A stretch of DNA of 64,000 nucleotides from Ruminiclostridium josui JCM 17888 (GCF_000526495.1 NZ_JAGE01000001.1:680001-744000), one strand, 5' to 3'. Shown: positions 29,420-39,703, counted from the stretch's first letter. Notes: generated from the letters alone by a model not told the origin. A program made the numbers and translations.

Positions 29420-30925
29420 TTATTCGCCGGCGTGCATAACGCCTAATATATCAAGTTCTTTTTGACTTAATCCTATTCCCCTGAGCATTAAACGATTTCC
29501 TTTGAGACTCTCGATTGCATTTATACCCATGCCGCCGAGCATTTCCTTTATCTCATGATCCCATGCGTGAACAAGATTTATTAAGCGTTTGTATCCGATA
29601 TCAGGGTTAAGTCTCTTAACAAGATCAGGTCTTTGTGTTGCTATACCCCAGTTACATTTTCCGCCATGACAGCTTCTGCATACATGACAGCCCAAAGCAA
29701 TCAACGCAGATGTTCCGATATACACGGCGTCTGCTCCAAGAGCGATGGCTTTTACAATATCCCCGCTGTTTCTTATGCTTCCTGCTACTACCAGCGAAAC
29801 ATTGTTTCTTATACCTTCATCTCTCAATCTCTGATCAACTGAGGCCAGTGCAAGCTCTATTGGGATTCCCACGTTGTCTCTGATTCTGGTAGGTGCTGCA
29901 CCTGTTCCTCCTCTGTATCCGTCAATTGCAATGATATCTGCTCCGGAACGGGCTATACCTGATGCTATGGCAGCTACATTGTGTACTGCGGCTATCTTTA
30001 CTATAACCGGTTTGGTATATGCAGTTGCTTCCTTTAATGAAAATACAAGCTGTCTTAGATCTTCTATTGAATATATATCATGGTGAGGTGCAGGTGATAT
30101 TGCATCACTTCCCACCGGAATCATTCTGGTTTTTGATACATCCTCGCCAACTTTTTCTCCTGGCAAGTGTCCGCCTATACCAGGTTTTGCTCCCTGACCC
30201 ATTTTTATTTCTATTGCGGCACCTGCGCTTAAGTAACCCACATGAACACCGAATCTTCCTGAAGCTACCTGAACTATTGTGTTTTTGCCGTACTTGTAAA
30301 AGTCTTCATTTAGACCACCTTCACCGGTATTATAGTAGGTTCCCAGTTCTTCTGCTGCTCTTGCAAGACTTTCATGAGCATTTCTGCTTATTGAGCCGTA
30401 TGACATTGCCGAGAACATGATAGGTACTTTTAAATCAAGGTGAGGTGCTATCTTTGTCTTGAGCTTTCCATTCTCATCAAATTCCAATTTTTGTGGCTTT
30501 GAGCCCAACTGAACCCTTGTTTCCATAGGTTCTCTCAATGGGTCTATGGATGGATTGGTAACCTGACTTGCATTTATCAGCAATTTATCCCAATAAATAG
30601 GATATGGAACTGGGTTACCCATTGATGACAAAAGAACTCCACCTGTATTTGCCTGCTTATATATCTCTGTTATTTGCTGCTGTGTCCAGTTGGCATTTTC
30701 CTTAAACTCATTCTTATATTTGGTTATACGCAGTGCACGTGTAGGACACAGTGAAACACATCTCTGACAGTCCACGCACTTACTGTCATCAGCAACCATC
30801 ATATCAAGTTCTTCGTCATAGCTGTGTACTTCATTGGCACACTGACGCATACATACTTTACATTTAATACATTTCTTAGGATCTCTACATACCTCGTATT
30901 GAGGTGTAAAATAATTAATTCCCAT
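29420..30925 (-). CDS. Glutamate synthase FMN-binding (synthase) subunit, archaeal type
   Basis: 501 residues. Two N-terminal 4Fe-4S motifs (CIKCKVCMRQC and CVDCQRCVSLCP) precede the FMN-binding glutamate synthase barrel. The latter shows MSYGSISRNAHESLARAA, GEGGLN, GQGAKPGIGGHLPG, IDGYRGGTGAAP and the C-rich CHVCRSCHGGKCNWGIATQ. It forms glutamate from 2-oxoglutarate and ammonia delivered from the glutaminase subunit. The ATG overlaps the upstream glutaminase stop by one base (TAATG). It is the core of the split GOGAT. Confidence 0.93.
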   Translation of the reverse strand: MGINYFTPQYEVCRDPKKCIKCKVCMRQCANEVHSYDEELDMMVADDSKCVDCQRCVSLCPTRALRITKYKNEFKENANWTQQQITEIYKQANTGGVLLSSMGNPVPYPIYWDKLLINASQVTNPSIDPLREPMETRVQLGSKPQKLEFDENGKLKTKIAPHLDLKVPIMFSAMSYGSISRNAHESLARAAEELGTYYNTGEGGLNEDFYKYGKNTIVQVASGRFGVHVGYLSAGAAIEIKMGQGAKPGIGGHLPGEKVGEDVSKTRMIPVGSDAISPAPHHDIYSIEDLRQLVFSLKEATAYTKPVIVKIAAVHNVAAIASGIARSGADIIAIDGYRGGTGAAPTRIRDNVGIPIELALASVDQRLRDEGIRNNVSLVVAGSIRNSGDIVKAIALGADAVYIGTSALIALGCHVCRSCHGGKCNWGIATQRPDLVKRLNPDIGYKRLINLVHAWDHEIKEMLGGMGINAIESLKGNRLMLRGIGLSQKELDILGVMHAGE

Positions 30926-32019
30926 TAGATTTCACCCCCTGATAACGTTGCAATTACTGGTTCTCCGCCTTTTGGGCTCCAGATTCTATCTACCTCTGGA
31001 TGTATAATCCTGATAGCACTCTCTTCGCTGGCTACAAGTACAAGGTCTCCTTTTTCTGCAGCAACCATGGAGCGAAGTTTCAATCTGTCATTCAGCGCCA
31101 TCATTCCGCCTTCATATCCCAATATTATTGAGAAAGGACCTGTTATAAGAAGACTTGCATAAACATTTCTTATTGCTGTAAATTTCTCTTTCATATCCTG
31201 AGGCATTTTGTCTATTTCAGACCAAAAAGGAGCAGCTATTATGGATGCACAATCTTCCAGGGATATACCCTGTCTTCTGTTCAGATAATCGAAGATATAT
31301 GTTATTACTTCTGTATCAGTAAGAAGGGAACATTTGTATCCGAACATTTCCATAAAACGTCTGTTGGCATCATATGAAGATATTTCTCCGTTGTGTACTA
31401 TTGTATAGTCCAGAAGTGAAAATGGATGTGCTCCTCCCCACCAGCCAGGAGTATTTGTAGGATATCTGCCATGTGCAGTCCAACAGTAACCATCGTATTC
31501 CTCAAGCTTATAGAACTCTCCAACATCCTCGGGAAAACCTACTGCTTTGAATACTCCCATGTTTTTACCACTGGAAAATACATATGCACCATCAATTCTT
31601 GTGTTTATCTTTATAACACACCTTGCAACATATTCCTTTTCCTCAAGCTGACTTTCCTCAAGCTTGCTGTGAAGAGGTGATACAAAATATCTCCATATAA
31701 GGGGAGCATCAGTTATTCTTGGATGTTTTCTTGTAGGAATTCTGCTTAAATTGACCACATCAAAATGTCTGTTTATGAATCTTTCGGCATCTTCTCTTGC
31801 CTCATTACTGTCAAAGAATACATGAAATGCATAAAGTTCTTTATATTCAGGGTAAATACCATAGCCTGCAAATCCTCCTCCTAAGCCGTTGGAGCGATCG
31901 TGCATAACCGCTATTGATTTTACTATATCCTGACCTGAGATGCGTCTACCTTCCCTGCTGAACATTCCTGAAATTGCACAACCAGATGGTATTCTTACCT
32001 GACCTTCTTTCAATAACAT
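30925..32019 (-). CDS. Glutamate synthase glutaminase subunit (class II amidotransferase)
   Basis: 364 residues, an Ntn-type glutamine amidotransferase equivalent to the N-terminal domain of GltB. The presumed catalytic Cys is residue 14 (SGCAISGM), so a short N-terminal peptide must be removed. GRYPTNTPGWWGGAHPFSLLDYTIVHNGEISSY is the family glutamine-binding region. I start at ATG 32019 with AAGGAAGTG upstream; an earlier in-frame start (32055) lacks a site. It is the first gene of the glt-glnA operon and follows the ANTAR-type leader. Confidence 0.9.
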   Translation of the reverse strand: MLLKEGQVRIPSGCAISGMFSREGRRISGQDIVKSIAVMHDRSNGLGGGFAGYGIYPEYKELYAFHVFFDSNEAREDAERFINRHFDVVNLSRIPTRKHPRITDAPLIWRYFVSPLHSKLEESQLEEKEYVARCVIKINTRIDGAYVFSSGKNMGVFKAVGFPEDVGEFYKLEEYDGYCWTAHGRYPTNTPGWWGGAHPFSLLDYTIVHNGEISSYDANRRFMEMFGYKCSLLTDTEVITYIFDYLNRRQGISLEDCASIIAAPFWSEIDKMPQDMKEKFTAIRNVYASLLITGPFSIILGYEGGMMALNDRLKLRSMVAAEKGDLVLVASEESAIRIIHPEVDRIWSPKGGEPVIATLSGGEI

Positions 32020-32105
32020 GTCGTACACTTCCTTTACTAAAAAAATAAAAATCAAAACAATAAATTTCTATATTTATAAAAATAACAGTCACATATTTGG
32101 GTAAC

Positions 32106-32164
32106 AAAAAAGCGTACTCATACAAACCCCTAAAATCAGGTTTCTATGAGAACGCCATTGTTCT
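32106..32164 (-). promoter_or_regulatory. glt-glnA leader: hexaloop hairpin overlapping a strong intrinsic terminator
   Basis: On the minus strand AGAAC-AATGGC-GTTCT (32164 to 32149) is a 5-bp hexaloop hairpin, with A at loop position 1 and G at 4. The terminator 5' arm starts inside the loop: GCGTTCTCATA pairs with TATGAGTACGC with one mismatch, extended by an AAACC/GGTTT inner stem, and is followed by TTTTTT. The two structures exclude each other. The loop is identical to the one in the amtB leader. This is the clearest antitermination switch in the window and would set expression of glutamate synthase, glnA and the ANTAR gene itself. Confidence 0.78.
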
Positions 32165-32217
32165 TCGTTTATTTTTTTTTAATTTATGTGACATAACTGC
32201 AATTTAACTTCAAGAGT

Positions 32218-32246
32218 ATTTTACTAAGAAAATAATTATCCGTCAA
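32218..32246 (-). promoter_or_regulatory. Promoter of the glt-glnA operon
   Basis: TTGACG (32241-32246) and TAAAAT (32218-32223) are exactly 17 bases apart on the minus strand. The transcript would start near 32211 and reach the hexaloop hairpin after about 46 bases. Confidence 0.8.
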
Positions 32247-32391
32247 TACTTTTTTTGCAATTTTATATTTCCAATCCTGCAAAATCTTTTTGTATCCAGT
32301 TTATACAACAAAACAGCAAAACTATAGCAGTGTCACGGAAAGGTAGATATTAAGCTTGTTTAATCTATAAAAATGTTTTCTGGAAAAAGTA

Positions 32392-32420
32392 TTGCATTTT
32401 TGCAGGACGTATATTATAAT
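32392..32420 (+). promoter_or_regulatory. gatCAB promoter
   Basis: TTGCAT (32392-32397) and TATAAT (32415-32420) are 17 bases apart, the same boxes as the gdhA promoter. Divergent from the glt promoter, about 150 bases away. Confidence 0.78.
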
Positions 32421-32440
32421 GGTTGTAAATTAATTAATTG

Positions 32441-32508
32441 CAGCAAAGGTGCTGTGTCAACAAACATTTATAGTTAATAGTTAAATGTTTGTTTGGTACA
32501 GTTTTTTT
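32441..32508 (+). promoter_or_regulatory. gatCAB leader: hexaloop hairpin overlapping an intrinsic terminator
   Basis: CAGC-AAAGGT-GCTG (32441-32454) is close to the recalled ANTAR form AGC-AANGRR-GCU. Its 3' arm is reused in a long terminator: CTGTGTCA plus ACAAACATTTA pairs with TAAATGTTTGT plus GGTACAG (with a one-base bulge and wobble pairs), followed by TTTTTTT. I find no second hexaloop. The leader lies about 80 bases ahead of gatC. No T-box consensus is present. Confidence 0.6.
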
Positions 32509-32591
32509 ATTTATATAATATAGTATATAATTTTTTATCTTTTTGCAAAGCTTAAGTTTACATTGAAAATTGCAAATTGAGGAGGTACGTA

Positions 32592-32879
32592 ATGACTGAT
32601 TCTAATGATTACATTAAATATATAGCGGATCTTGCAAAATTATCTCTTGATGATAGTGAGATACAGTCATTGGCTGATGATATGCGAGATATTATAGGAT
32701 TAATGGATACTATTAAAAATATTGATACAGAGCATATTGATGCAACCGAACATATATCCCGAGTAACTAATAATTTGAGGGAAGATAATCCCGGAGACTC
32801 GTTTGAAACCGAAAAAATCCTGTCAAATTCAAAAAAGACTATGGAAAATTGTTTTGCTATTCCTAAGATGATTGAATAA
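32592..32879 (+). CDS. gatC: Asp-tRNA(Asn)/Glu-tRNA(Gln) amidotransferase subunit C
   Basis: 95 residues, the small GatC subunit that wraps around GatA and stabilises the GatCAB amidotransferase. The N-terminal [25 protein letters not shown] and DNPGDSF regions are typical. The ATG at 32592 has GAGGAGG five bases upstream; an upstream in-frame TTG (32577) overlaps the site. It is first in gatCAB, which converts Glu-tRNA(Gln) to Gln-tRNA(Gln) with glutamine as amide donor. That makes the operon a glutamine consumer. Confidence 0.93.
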   Translation: MTDSNDYIKYIADLAKLSLDDSEIQSLADDMRDIIGLMDTIKNIDTEHIDATEHISRVTNNLREDNPGDSFETEKILSNSKKTMENCFAIPKMIE

Positions 32880-32889
32880 GGAGGTCCTC

Positions 32890-34350
32890 ATGGATATAAC
32901 CAAGTTAACCATTAAAGAAGCCAGGGGGCTTCTTGATAATAAAGAAATAAGTGCTGTAGAACTCACTCGTATGTATTTGGACAGAATTAATTTACTTGAT
33001 GATAAAGTAGGGTCCTATCTTTCAGTTACTGAAGATATGGCTCTGGAACATGCCCAACAGGCACAGAATATCATAGATAGCGGTAAATCATCCTTGCTTA
33101 CAGGTATTCCACTAAGTATAAAAGATAACATATGTATTGAAGGAACAAAAACTACATGTGCTTCAAAAATGCTTGAGGACTTTGTTTCCCCATATACAGC
33201 AACGGCAGTAAGCAAGCTTCTGGCAGACAATGCAGTTATTCTTGGAAAAACTAATTTGGATGAATTTGCCATGGGAGGTTCTACGGAAAATTCTGCATTT
33301 AAGACAACAAAAAACCCCTTTGACTTAACAAGAGTCCCCGGTGGTTCTTCAGGCGGTTCTGCTGCCTGTGTATCTGCTTCTTTAGCCCTTGGTTCTCTTG
33401 GTTCTGATACAGGTGGTTCAGTAAGACAGCCTGCCTCCTTTTGTGGGGTTGTTGGTATGAAACCTACTTATGGATTGGTTTCAAGATATGGTTTAGTGGC
33501 TTTTGCATCCTCCTTTGACCAGATTGGCCCCATAGCTAAAACCGTTGAGGATTGTGCAATAATTCTGGACAGTATCTGCGGAAATGATTCCAAAGATGCT
33601 ACTTCCTTAAAATACGAAAAGGATTCAAGCTACAGTTCTTCTGTTTCAGGCGATATAAAAGGGTTTAAGATTGGTTTACCTAAGGAATATCTGACAGAAG
33701 GCCTAAACGCCGAAGTAAAGGAGTCACTTTATAAATCCATTGACAAATTAGAGAGTATGGGTGCAAAAATAGAAGAGTTCTCTATGCCGGTATTGAAACA
33801 CGCCGTACCTGCTTACTATCTTATGTCCTCTGCTGAAGCAAGTTCCAATTTGTCAAGGTATGACGGAGTAAAGTACAGCTATAGAGCCGACAACTGCAAA
33901 TCCTTTAATGAACTAATCGGCAAATCTAGAGCTGAGGGCTTTGGAAAAGAAGTTAAAAGAAGAATTCTTCTTGGAACTTACGCTCTTGCCTCAGGTTACT
34001 ACGATGCTTATTACAAAAAAGCTCTCAAGCTTAGAACATTAATAAGTAATGGCTTTAATGAGGCTTTTTCAAAATATGATGTGGTTCTGCACCCTACTGC
34101 TCCTGAAACCGCGTTCAAAATAGGGCAGAACACAAATAATCCCCTTACAATGTATCTTGCAGATATTTACACTGTTGCTGTAAATATAGCCGGACTTCCT
34201 TCTATATCTGTCCCATGCGGCTACGATTCAAAGGGGCTTCCTATAGGTCTTTCCTTCACAGGCAAGCCGTTAGGAGAAAAAGATATATTCAGGGCTGCTG
34301 CGAATTTTGAGGCTGAATTTGCCGATAAGTTCAGAGTTCCCGCAATATAG
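32890..34350 (+). CDS. gatA: Asp-tRNA(Asn)/Glu-tRNA(Gln) amidotransferase subunit A
   Basis: 486 residues, amidase-signature family. It hydrolyses glutamine and channels ammonia to GatB. The Ser-cisSer-Lys triad sits in [10 protein letters not shown] (Lys), GGSSGGSAA (cis-Ser) and [16 protein letters not shown] (nucleophile Ser). AAGGAGG lies eight bases before ATG 32890, and the gene follows gatC by 10 bases. It is full length and intact. Confidence 0.96.
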   Translation: MDITKLTIKEARGLLDNKEISAVELTRMYLDRINLLDDKVGSYLSVTEDMALEHAQQAQNIIDSGKSSLLTGIPLSIKDNICIEGTKTTCASKMLEDFVSPYTATAVSKLLADNAVILGKTNLDEFAMGGSTENSAFKTTKNPFDLTRVPGGSSGGSAACVSASLALGSLGSDTGGSVRQPASFCGVVGMKPTYGLVSRYGLVAFASSFDQIGPIAKTVEDCAIILDSICGNDSKDATSLKYEKDSSYSSSVSGDIKGFKIGLPKEYLTEGLNAEVKESLYKSIDKLESMGAKIEEFSMPVLKHAVPAYYLMSSAEASSNLSRYDGVKYSYRADNCKSFNELIGKSRAEGFGKEVKRRILLGTYALASGYYDAYYKKALKLRTLISNGFNEAFSKYDVVLHPTAPETAFKIGQNTNNPLTMYLADIYTVAVNIAGLPSISVPCGYDSKGLPIGLSFTGKPLGEKDIFRAAANFEAEFADKFRVPAI

Positions 34351-34368
34351 CAAGAAAGGAGCATAGCG

Positions 34369-35808
34369 ATGAAATACATCCCTACTATAGGTTTGGAAAT
34401 ACATTCAGAGTTATCTACAAAATCGAAAATTTTCTGCGATTGTCCCGTTAGTTTCGGTGGTGAGCCAAATACAAGGTGTTGTCCAGTATGTACAGGAATG
34501 CCCGGAACTTTGCCAGTTCTTAATAAGCAAGCAGTTGAATATACTGTAATGGCTGGCTTGGCCTTAAACTGCAAGATAAATGAATTTTCGAAAATGGACA
34601 GAAAAAATTACTTTTATCCTGATTTACCTAAGGCTTACCAGATATCGCAATTTGATCTTCCTATCTGCAAAGATGGCGGATTGACTATAAATACGCCTGA
34701 TGGCGAAAAATTTATAAGAATTGAAAGAATTCATTTAGAGGAAGATGCCGGAAAGCTCCTTCATGACAGCTATGACAGATACAGTCTCGCTGATTATAAC
34801 CGTTGCGGAGTTCCTCTAATAGAAATTGTAACTAAACCTGATTTGTCTTCCCCAGAGGAAGCAAGAGACTTTGTTGAAAAAGTTCGCTTGATGCTCCTCT
34901 ACTCCGGTGTATCCGACTGCCGTATGGAGGAAGGTTCTTTGAGAGCCGATGTTAATGTTTCCATTAGACCCGTTGGTACTGATGAACTTGGCACAAGAAC
35001 AGAAATGAAAAATATCAACTCCATAAAGGCTATTGCAAGAGCTATTGAATATGAAATCAACAGACAGTCAGAACTTCTGGATGAAGGCTTAAAAATAACT
35101 CAGGAAACAAGACGTTGGGATGACAGTAAAGGAGAAAGCAAACCTCTAAGGAGCAAGGAAAATGCTCATGACTATAGATATTTTCCCGAACCGGATATTG
35201 TGCCTATCACATTTACAAGTGAGGATATTGAGAGATTGAAAAAATCTCTTCCGGAGCTGCCAGACAAGAGATTTGAAAGATATACTAAAGTATATGGAAT
35301 TAACCCGACTGATGCAAACCTGCTGCTGACTTCTGTAAGCCTTTCTGATTTCTTTGAAGCTACTGCAGCTGAATCAGGTAATCCTAAAACAGCCGCTAAT
35401 TTTATAGTTGTTGAAGTTTTGAGAAGGCTCAATGACAACTGTATGGCACCTGAGGATATTCCATTTGACGGCAAGCTGTTAGGAAGACTTATAAAGATGA
35501 TGGACAGTGATGAGATTACTTCAAACAACGCCAAGAAGGTATTGGCAGAAATGTTTGAAACAGGTAAGGAGCCTGAAGCTATTATAGCTGAAAAGGGTTA
35601 CAAAGTAATAAATGATACAGCTGAAGTTGAAAACACTGTTAAAGAGATACTATCTGTTAACAAAAAAGCTGTTGCAGAATATCTTGAAGGTAAGGAAAAA
35701 ACTTTTGGATTTTTGATGGGCCAATGTTCAAGGGCCTTGGCTGGCAGGGGTAATCCTAAAGTAATTCAGGAGATTCTCAGAAGCGAGTTAAATAAGCTTA
35801 AAAGCTAA
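34369..35808 (+). CDS. gatB: Asp-tRNA(Asn)/Glu-tRNA(Gln) amidotransferase subunit B
   Basis: 479 residues, the kinase and tRNA-binding subunit. Signatures are IGLEIHSELSTKSKIFC, the zinc-site cysteines (CDCP and RCCPVC), KNYFYPDLPKAYQISQ, DYNRCGVPLIEIVTKPD and the C-terminal YqeY-like tail ending in FLMGQCSRALAGRGNP. It phosphorylates Glu-tRNA(Gln) before amide transfer. It lies 18 bases after gatA and is followed on the same strand by glnN. Confidence 0.96.
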   Translation: MKYIPTIGLEIHSELSTKSKIFCDCPVSFGGEPNTRCCPVCTGMPGTLPVLNKQAVEYTVMAGLALNCKINEFSKMDRKNYFYPDLPKAYQISQFDLPICKDGGLTINTPDGEKFIRIERIHLEEDAGKLLHDSYDRYSLADYNRCGVPLIEIVTKPDLSSPEEARDFVEKVRLMLLYSGVSDCRMEEGSLRADVNVSIRPVGTDELGTRTEMKNINSIKAIARAIEYEINRQSELLDEGLKITQETRRWDDSKGESKPLRSKENAHDYRYFPEPDIVPITFTSEDIERLKKSLPELPDKRFERYTKVYGINPTDANLLLTSVSLSDFFEATAAESGNPKTAANFIVVEVLRRLNDNCMAPEDIPFDGKLLGRLIKMMDSDEITSNNAKKVLAEMFETGKEPEAIIAEKGYKVINDTAEVENTVKEILSVNKKAVAEYLEGKEKTFGFLMGQCSRALAGRGNPKVIQEILRSELNKLKS

Positions 35809-35835
35809 CAAATATAAAAAAGCTTAATAGATTTT

Positions 35836-35895
35836 GTGAAACAAAGGCGTTTCACTTCCTTAAAAATATTTTTAAGGGGTGAAATGTCTTTTTTT
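35836..35895 (+). promoter_or_regulatory. glnN leader: perfect hexaloop hairpin overlapping an intrinsic terminator
   Basis: GTGAAAC-AAAGGC-GTTTCAC (35836-35855) is a perfect 7-bp stem with a six-base loop having A at 1 and G at 4. The 3' arm TTTCAC also opens a terminator: TTTCAC...CCTTAAAAA pairs with TTTTTAAGG...GTGAAA, followed by TTTTTTT (to 35895). The two folds exclude each other. It separates gatCAB from glnN, so read-through into glnN would need antitermination. No separate promoter or second hexaloop was found. Confidence 0.75.
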
Positions 35896-35947
35896 ATATA
35901 TTACACTGACAATCAATTAAATTTAAATTATTCAAGGAGGGGTTAAC

Positions 35948-38044
35948 ATGGATTTTCGTGTTACAGAAATTTATGGAAGTAATGTATTTAATGATGCAAC
36001 TATGCGTGAACGTCTTCCCAAAAATACCTATAAATCATTAAAGAAGACTATTGATGAAGGTTTAGCATTGGATATTACAGTAGCTGACGTAGTTGCAAGT
36101 GCAATGAAGGATTGGGCTATAGAGAAGGGTGCAACTCATTTCACCCACTGGTTCCAGCCAATGACTGGTATCACAGCTGAAAAACATGACTCTTTCATTT
36201 CGCCTACAAATGACGGTAAGGTTATTATGGAATTTACAGGTAAGGACCTTGTAAAAGGTGAACCTGATGCATCCTCCTTCCCTTCCGGTGGACTTAGAGC
36301 AACTTTTGAAGCCAGAGGCTATACTGCTTGGGACTGTACTTCACCAGCCTTCGTTAAAGATGGCACTTTATATATCCCAACTGCTTTTTGCTCATATACT
36401 GGAGAAGTTCTAGATAAAAAGACTCCTTTGCTCCGCTCAATGGAAGCTCTCAATAAACAGGCTCTTAGAATTCTAAAACTCTTTGGAAACACTACTGCAA
36501 CAAGGGTTACAACTACTGTTGGACCTGAGCAGGAATACTTCTTGATTGACAGAGATTTATATAAAAAGAGAAAAGACTTGATCTTTACAGGAAGAACTCT
36601 TTTCGGCAATAAACCACCAAAAGGACAGGAACTTGAAGACCATTACTTTGGAAACATTAAGGAAAGAGTTGCAAACTACATGAAGGATCTTGATAAAGAA
36701 CTGTGGGAACTGGGAATTGCAGCTAAAACAAAGCATAATGAAGTTGCGCCTGCTCAGCACGAATTGGCTCCTATATTCACAACTTCAAACATAGCAACCG
36801 ACCACAATCAGCTGACTATGGAGCTTATGCAGAAAATAGCTCTCAGACACAATCTTGTATGCCTTCTCCACGAGAAACCATTTGCAGGTGTAAACGGTTC
36901 AGGTAAGCACAACAACTGGTCAATGTCCACAAATGACGGTCAAAACCTGTTGGAGCCCGGATCTACTCCTCATGAAAATGTTCAGTTCCTTGTTTTCCTG
37001 TGTGCAGTTATTAAGGCTGTTGACGATTATCAGGATTTAATGCGTCTTTCAGTAGCATCAGCCGGAAACGACCACAGACTAGGTGCAAATGAGGCTCCGC
37101 CTGCTATAGTTTCAATTTTCCTTGGAGATCAATTAACAGATGTCCTCAATCAGCTTGAAAACGGAAAAGCTAAGGGCAAAGCTTACAACTCTATTCTTGA
37201 AACCGGTGTTGCAAGCTTGCCAAAGCTTCCTAAAGATACAACTGACCGTAACAGAACATCACCATTTGCATTTACTGGTAACAAATTTGAATTCAGAATG
37301 CTTGGGTCTTCAGCTTCTATAGCTGGTCCGAACTTTGTACTAAATACAATAGTTGCTGAAGTACTTCAAAAGTTTGCTGACACTCTGGAGGGACAAAGCG
37401 ATCTTTCTAGTGCAGTTACAGATTTAATATCTGAAACTATCAAAAATCACAAGCGTATAATTTTCAACGGCAACAACTATACAGATGAATGGGTTGCAGA
37501 AGCAGAAAGCAGAGGATTACTCAATCTCAAGTCAACTGTTGAATGTATACCTACATTCATAAAAGACAAAAACGTAGCTGTTTTTGTTAAGCATGGAGTT
37601 CTAAGTAAATCGGAAATTGAATCAAGATATGAAATTTTACTTGAAAACTATATTAAGACAATTAACATTGAAGCTTGTACTATGATATCAATGGCTAAAA
37701 CTCAACTTCTTCCTGCTGCGTTTAAGTTCAGCAAGGATTTATCCGATACAATTAACTCCGTAAAAGCTACCGGAATGTCAGTTGAAGTATCAGCACAATC
37801 CTCTGTTCTTAAAGAATTATCACCAGTATTAAGCTCCTTCTCTTCAAACATAAACGCTTTGAAGAAAGCTGTAGAAAAAGCAAGTGCTGAAGACACAAGT
37901 GCATTAAAACAGGCAGAGGCATTCAGTAAAATTGTAGTGCCTGCCATGGAAGCATTGAGAGCTGATGCAGATAAACTGGAAGCAATCATTCCAAAAGATT
38001 TGTATCCATTCCCTAGCTATGCTGAATTGCTTTTTAATATATAG
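35948..38044 (+). CDS. glnN: Glutamine synthetase, type III
   Basis: 698 residues, the long GSIII type, forming dodecamers unrelated in detail to GSI. The N-terminal GSIII domain ([21 protein letters not shown]) and the catalytic segments [39 protein letters not shown] and [16 protein letters not shown] are visible. AAGGAGGGG precedes the ATG. It gives the cell a second ammonium-assimilating glutamine synthetase besides glnA, separated from gatB by the hexaloop/terminator leader. GSIII is often induced under nitrogen limitation in anaerobes. Confidence 0.96.
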   Translation: MDFRVTEIYGSNVFNDATMRERLPKNTYKSLKKTIDEGLALDITVADVVASAMKDWAIEKGATHFTHWFQPMTGITAEKHDSFISPTNDGKVIMEFTGKDLVKGEPDASSFPSGGLRATFEARGYTAWDCTSPAFVKDGTLYIPTAFCSYTGEVLDKKTPLLRSMEALNKQALRILKLFGNTTATRVTTTVGPEQEYFLIDRDLYKKRKDLIFTGRTLFGNKPPKGQELEDHYFGNIKERVANYMKDLDKELWELGIAAKTKHNEVAPAQHELAPIFTTSNIATDHNQLTMELMQKIALRHNLVCLLHEKPFAGVNGSGKHNNWSMSTNDGQNLLEPGSTPHENVQFLVFLCAVIKAVDDYQDLMRLSVASAGNDHRLGANEAPPAIVSIFLGDQLTDVLNQLENGKAKGKAYNSILETGVASLPKLPKDTTDRNRTSPFAFTGNKFEFRMLGSSASIAGPNFVLNTIVAEVLQKFADTLEGQSDLSSAVTDLISETIKNHKRIIFNGNNYTDEWVAEAESRGLLNLKSTVECIPTFIKDKNVAVFVKHGVLSKSEIESRYEILLENYIKTINIEACTMISMAKTQLLPAAFKFSKDLSDTINSVKATGMSVEVSAQSSVLKELSPVLSSFSSNINALKKAVEKASAEDTSALKQAEAFSKIVVPAMEALRADADKLEAIIPKDLYPFPSYAELLFNI

Positions 38045-38078
38045 ATATAAAATAGAAAAATAAAATATAATTGTATTT

Positions 38079-38131
38079 GGCACAAAGGGACATATGTACC
38101 ACCCTACTACTGTCCCTTTTGCCATTTTTTT
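38079..38131 (+). terminator. glnN terminator
   Basis: GGCACAAAGGGACA pairs with TGTCCCTTTTGCC, followed by TTTTTTT, about 35 bases after the stop. Confidence 0.88.
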
Positions 38132-38173
38132 AGCATGATAGTATAATACTTAAATGAAACGGAGAGAAGTCTA

Positions 38174-39703
38174 ATGAAAAGCTCTTCCTACATAATTTCA
38201 AGCTGTCTGTTATTTCTGGCATCAACTTTTTTAGTATGTTTTTCAGGGATAAATTTTTATATTAAGCTAATATTGAATCTTATTGTATTTGCAGTTTACT
38301 TTATAGTTACTCGGAAACTTATTCAGGGAAAATTCAAGCAATATACTGACAGAATTAAAAAATTGAAAAGAGACCTGAAAAAATTTAATTTTGAAGTTCA
38401 GGTTACCTCAAGTCAGATTTCATCCGTATCTGAAAATATTTCGGTAACATTAGACGAAAACAATGAATTTGCAAAATATGTTTATGACGAAGTTAAGGAA
38501 ATGTCAAACAAGAATGAACATGTATATAATAGTATTACCAATACCCTTTCTGAAGTCAAAAACATTGTGGATTTGTTAAATAACGCAAAAGATATAACAA
38601 GTCAAATGATTAAAAAAAGCTCAATTTCCAAGGATACAGTCAGATTGAGTCTTGAAGAAATAATGCAGATTGTCAAGACAATTGACAGTATCCACGAATC
38701 CTCAAATAAAACTCTTGCAAATATGGAGAGACTTCAAAAAACCTCTGGGGAGATTGAGCATATTCTTGAAACTGTCAGCAGTATTTCAAAGCAAACTCAG
38801 CTTCTGGCATTAAACGCAACCATTGAATCTGCCCGTGCCGGGGAACATGGAAAGGGCTTCGCTGTGGTGGCAGCTGAAATTCATAAACTTGCTGACAATA
38901 CAGGTAAATCTGTGGAAGAAATAGGAGCACTGATTAAATCCATTCATGGAGAAGTCGGAAGCGTATATACTGTTGTAAGGGAAAACGCCTCTAGAGTTGA
39001 TGAAGGTATTTCTGCAACAAAAAGCATTGAAAAATATTTGGAAAAAATCGATTCTTCATTTAACGATGTATTTGGCATGATGGACAAAATAAATTCATTA
39101 TCCCAACAGGAGGTTCTCATTGCACAGAACGTAGGAAATCAGATTAGAGATGTGGAAGATGTTTTGTCTGCAACTTTACGCTCGGTGGATGATGTTTGTG
39201 AATCAGTGCACCAGCAAAAAAAGAATATAGAGGAGATATCCTCTATGGGCATACGGCTTAACGAAGCCTCCTCTACTCTATCTGAATTATTTTCTGGTGA
39301 AGCAGAAGATGTTGAAGCTCTTAGCAACGACGCTATGGACAAGGCAAAAAACTCTCTTTCAATTATTCATGAGGAACTTTGTTCAAAAAGTGAAATCATA
39401 AACTCTAAAGATAGCGCAATCCATGAAGAAATTTTAAGAGATTTTAAAGATAAGTATCCTTTTGTAGAGGCAGTATGGACAAATGATAAAAAAGGCCGTT
39501 TTATATGCTCCTTACCAAAAGCAGGAATTGCAAATGCAAATGTCCGTGAATGGTTCAAAAGGAGTATTAAAGGTGAAAATTTTGTTTCCTCAATATATAT
39601 TTCTGCCATAACCAGAAATCCTTGTATTACAGTTTCCTCTCCTATTATGTCCAATACAGGTGAAATCGTTGGAGTAGTAGGTATTGATATAAATATTCAT
39701 TGA
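38174..39703 (+). CDS. Methyl-accepting chemotaxis protein with C-terminal sensor domain
   Basis: 509 residues. Two closely spaced N-terminal membrane segments (about residues 7-48), with almost no periplasmic loop, lead straight to a coiled-coil signalling domain. Its hairpin tip reads ARAGEHGKGFAVVAAEIHKLAD. The last 100 or so residues (FVEAVWTNDKKGRFICSLP to GEIVGVVGIDINIH) look like a PAS/Cache-type sensor, which would be cytoplasmic here. This is an unusual order, since Cache sensors are mostly outside the cell and N-terminal. It lies between glnN and asnB, so an internal nitrogen or redox signal is conceivable but unproven. Confidence 0.85.
   Translation: MKSSSYIISSCLLFLASTFLVCFSGINFYIKLILNLIVFAVYFIVTRKLIQGKFKQYTDRIKKLKRDLKKFNFEVQVTSSQISSVSENISVTLDENNEFAKYVYDEVKEMSNKNEHVYNSITNTLSEVKNIVDLLNNAKDITSQMIKKSSISKDTVRLSLEEIMQIVKTIDSIHESSNKTLANMERLQKTSGEIEHILETVSSISKQTQLLALNATIESARAGEHGKGFAVVAAEIHKLADNTGKSVEEIGALIKSIHGEVGSVYTVVRENASRVDEGISATKSIEKYLEKIDSSFNDVFGMMDKINSLSQQEVLIAQNVGNQIRDVEDVLSATLRSVDDVCESVHQQKKNIEEISSMGIRLNEASSTLSELFSGEAEDVEALSNDAMDKAKNSLSIIHEELCSKSEIINSKDSAIHEEILRDFKDKYPFVEAVWTNDKKGRFICSLPKAGIANANVREWFKRSIKGENFVSSIYISAITRNPCITVSSPIMSNTGEIVGVVGIDINIH

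Noticed and set aside
32421-32591. T-box riboswitch ahead of gatCAB
   Set aside because: The leader is too short and lacks the conserved AGGGTGG-type T-box and specifier stem. The hexaloop/terminator arrangement explains it better.
35836-35947. A second (P1) hexaloop hairpin before glnN
   Set aside because: I examined the end of gatB and the spacer. Candidate loops lack G at position 4 or have no paired stem.
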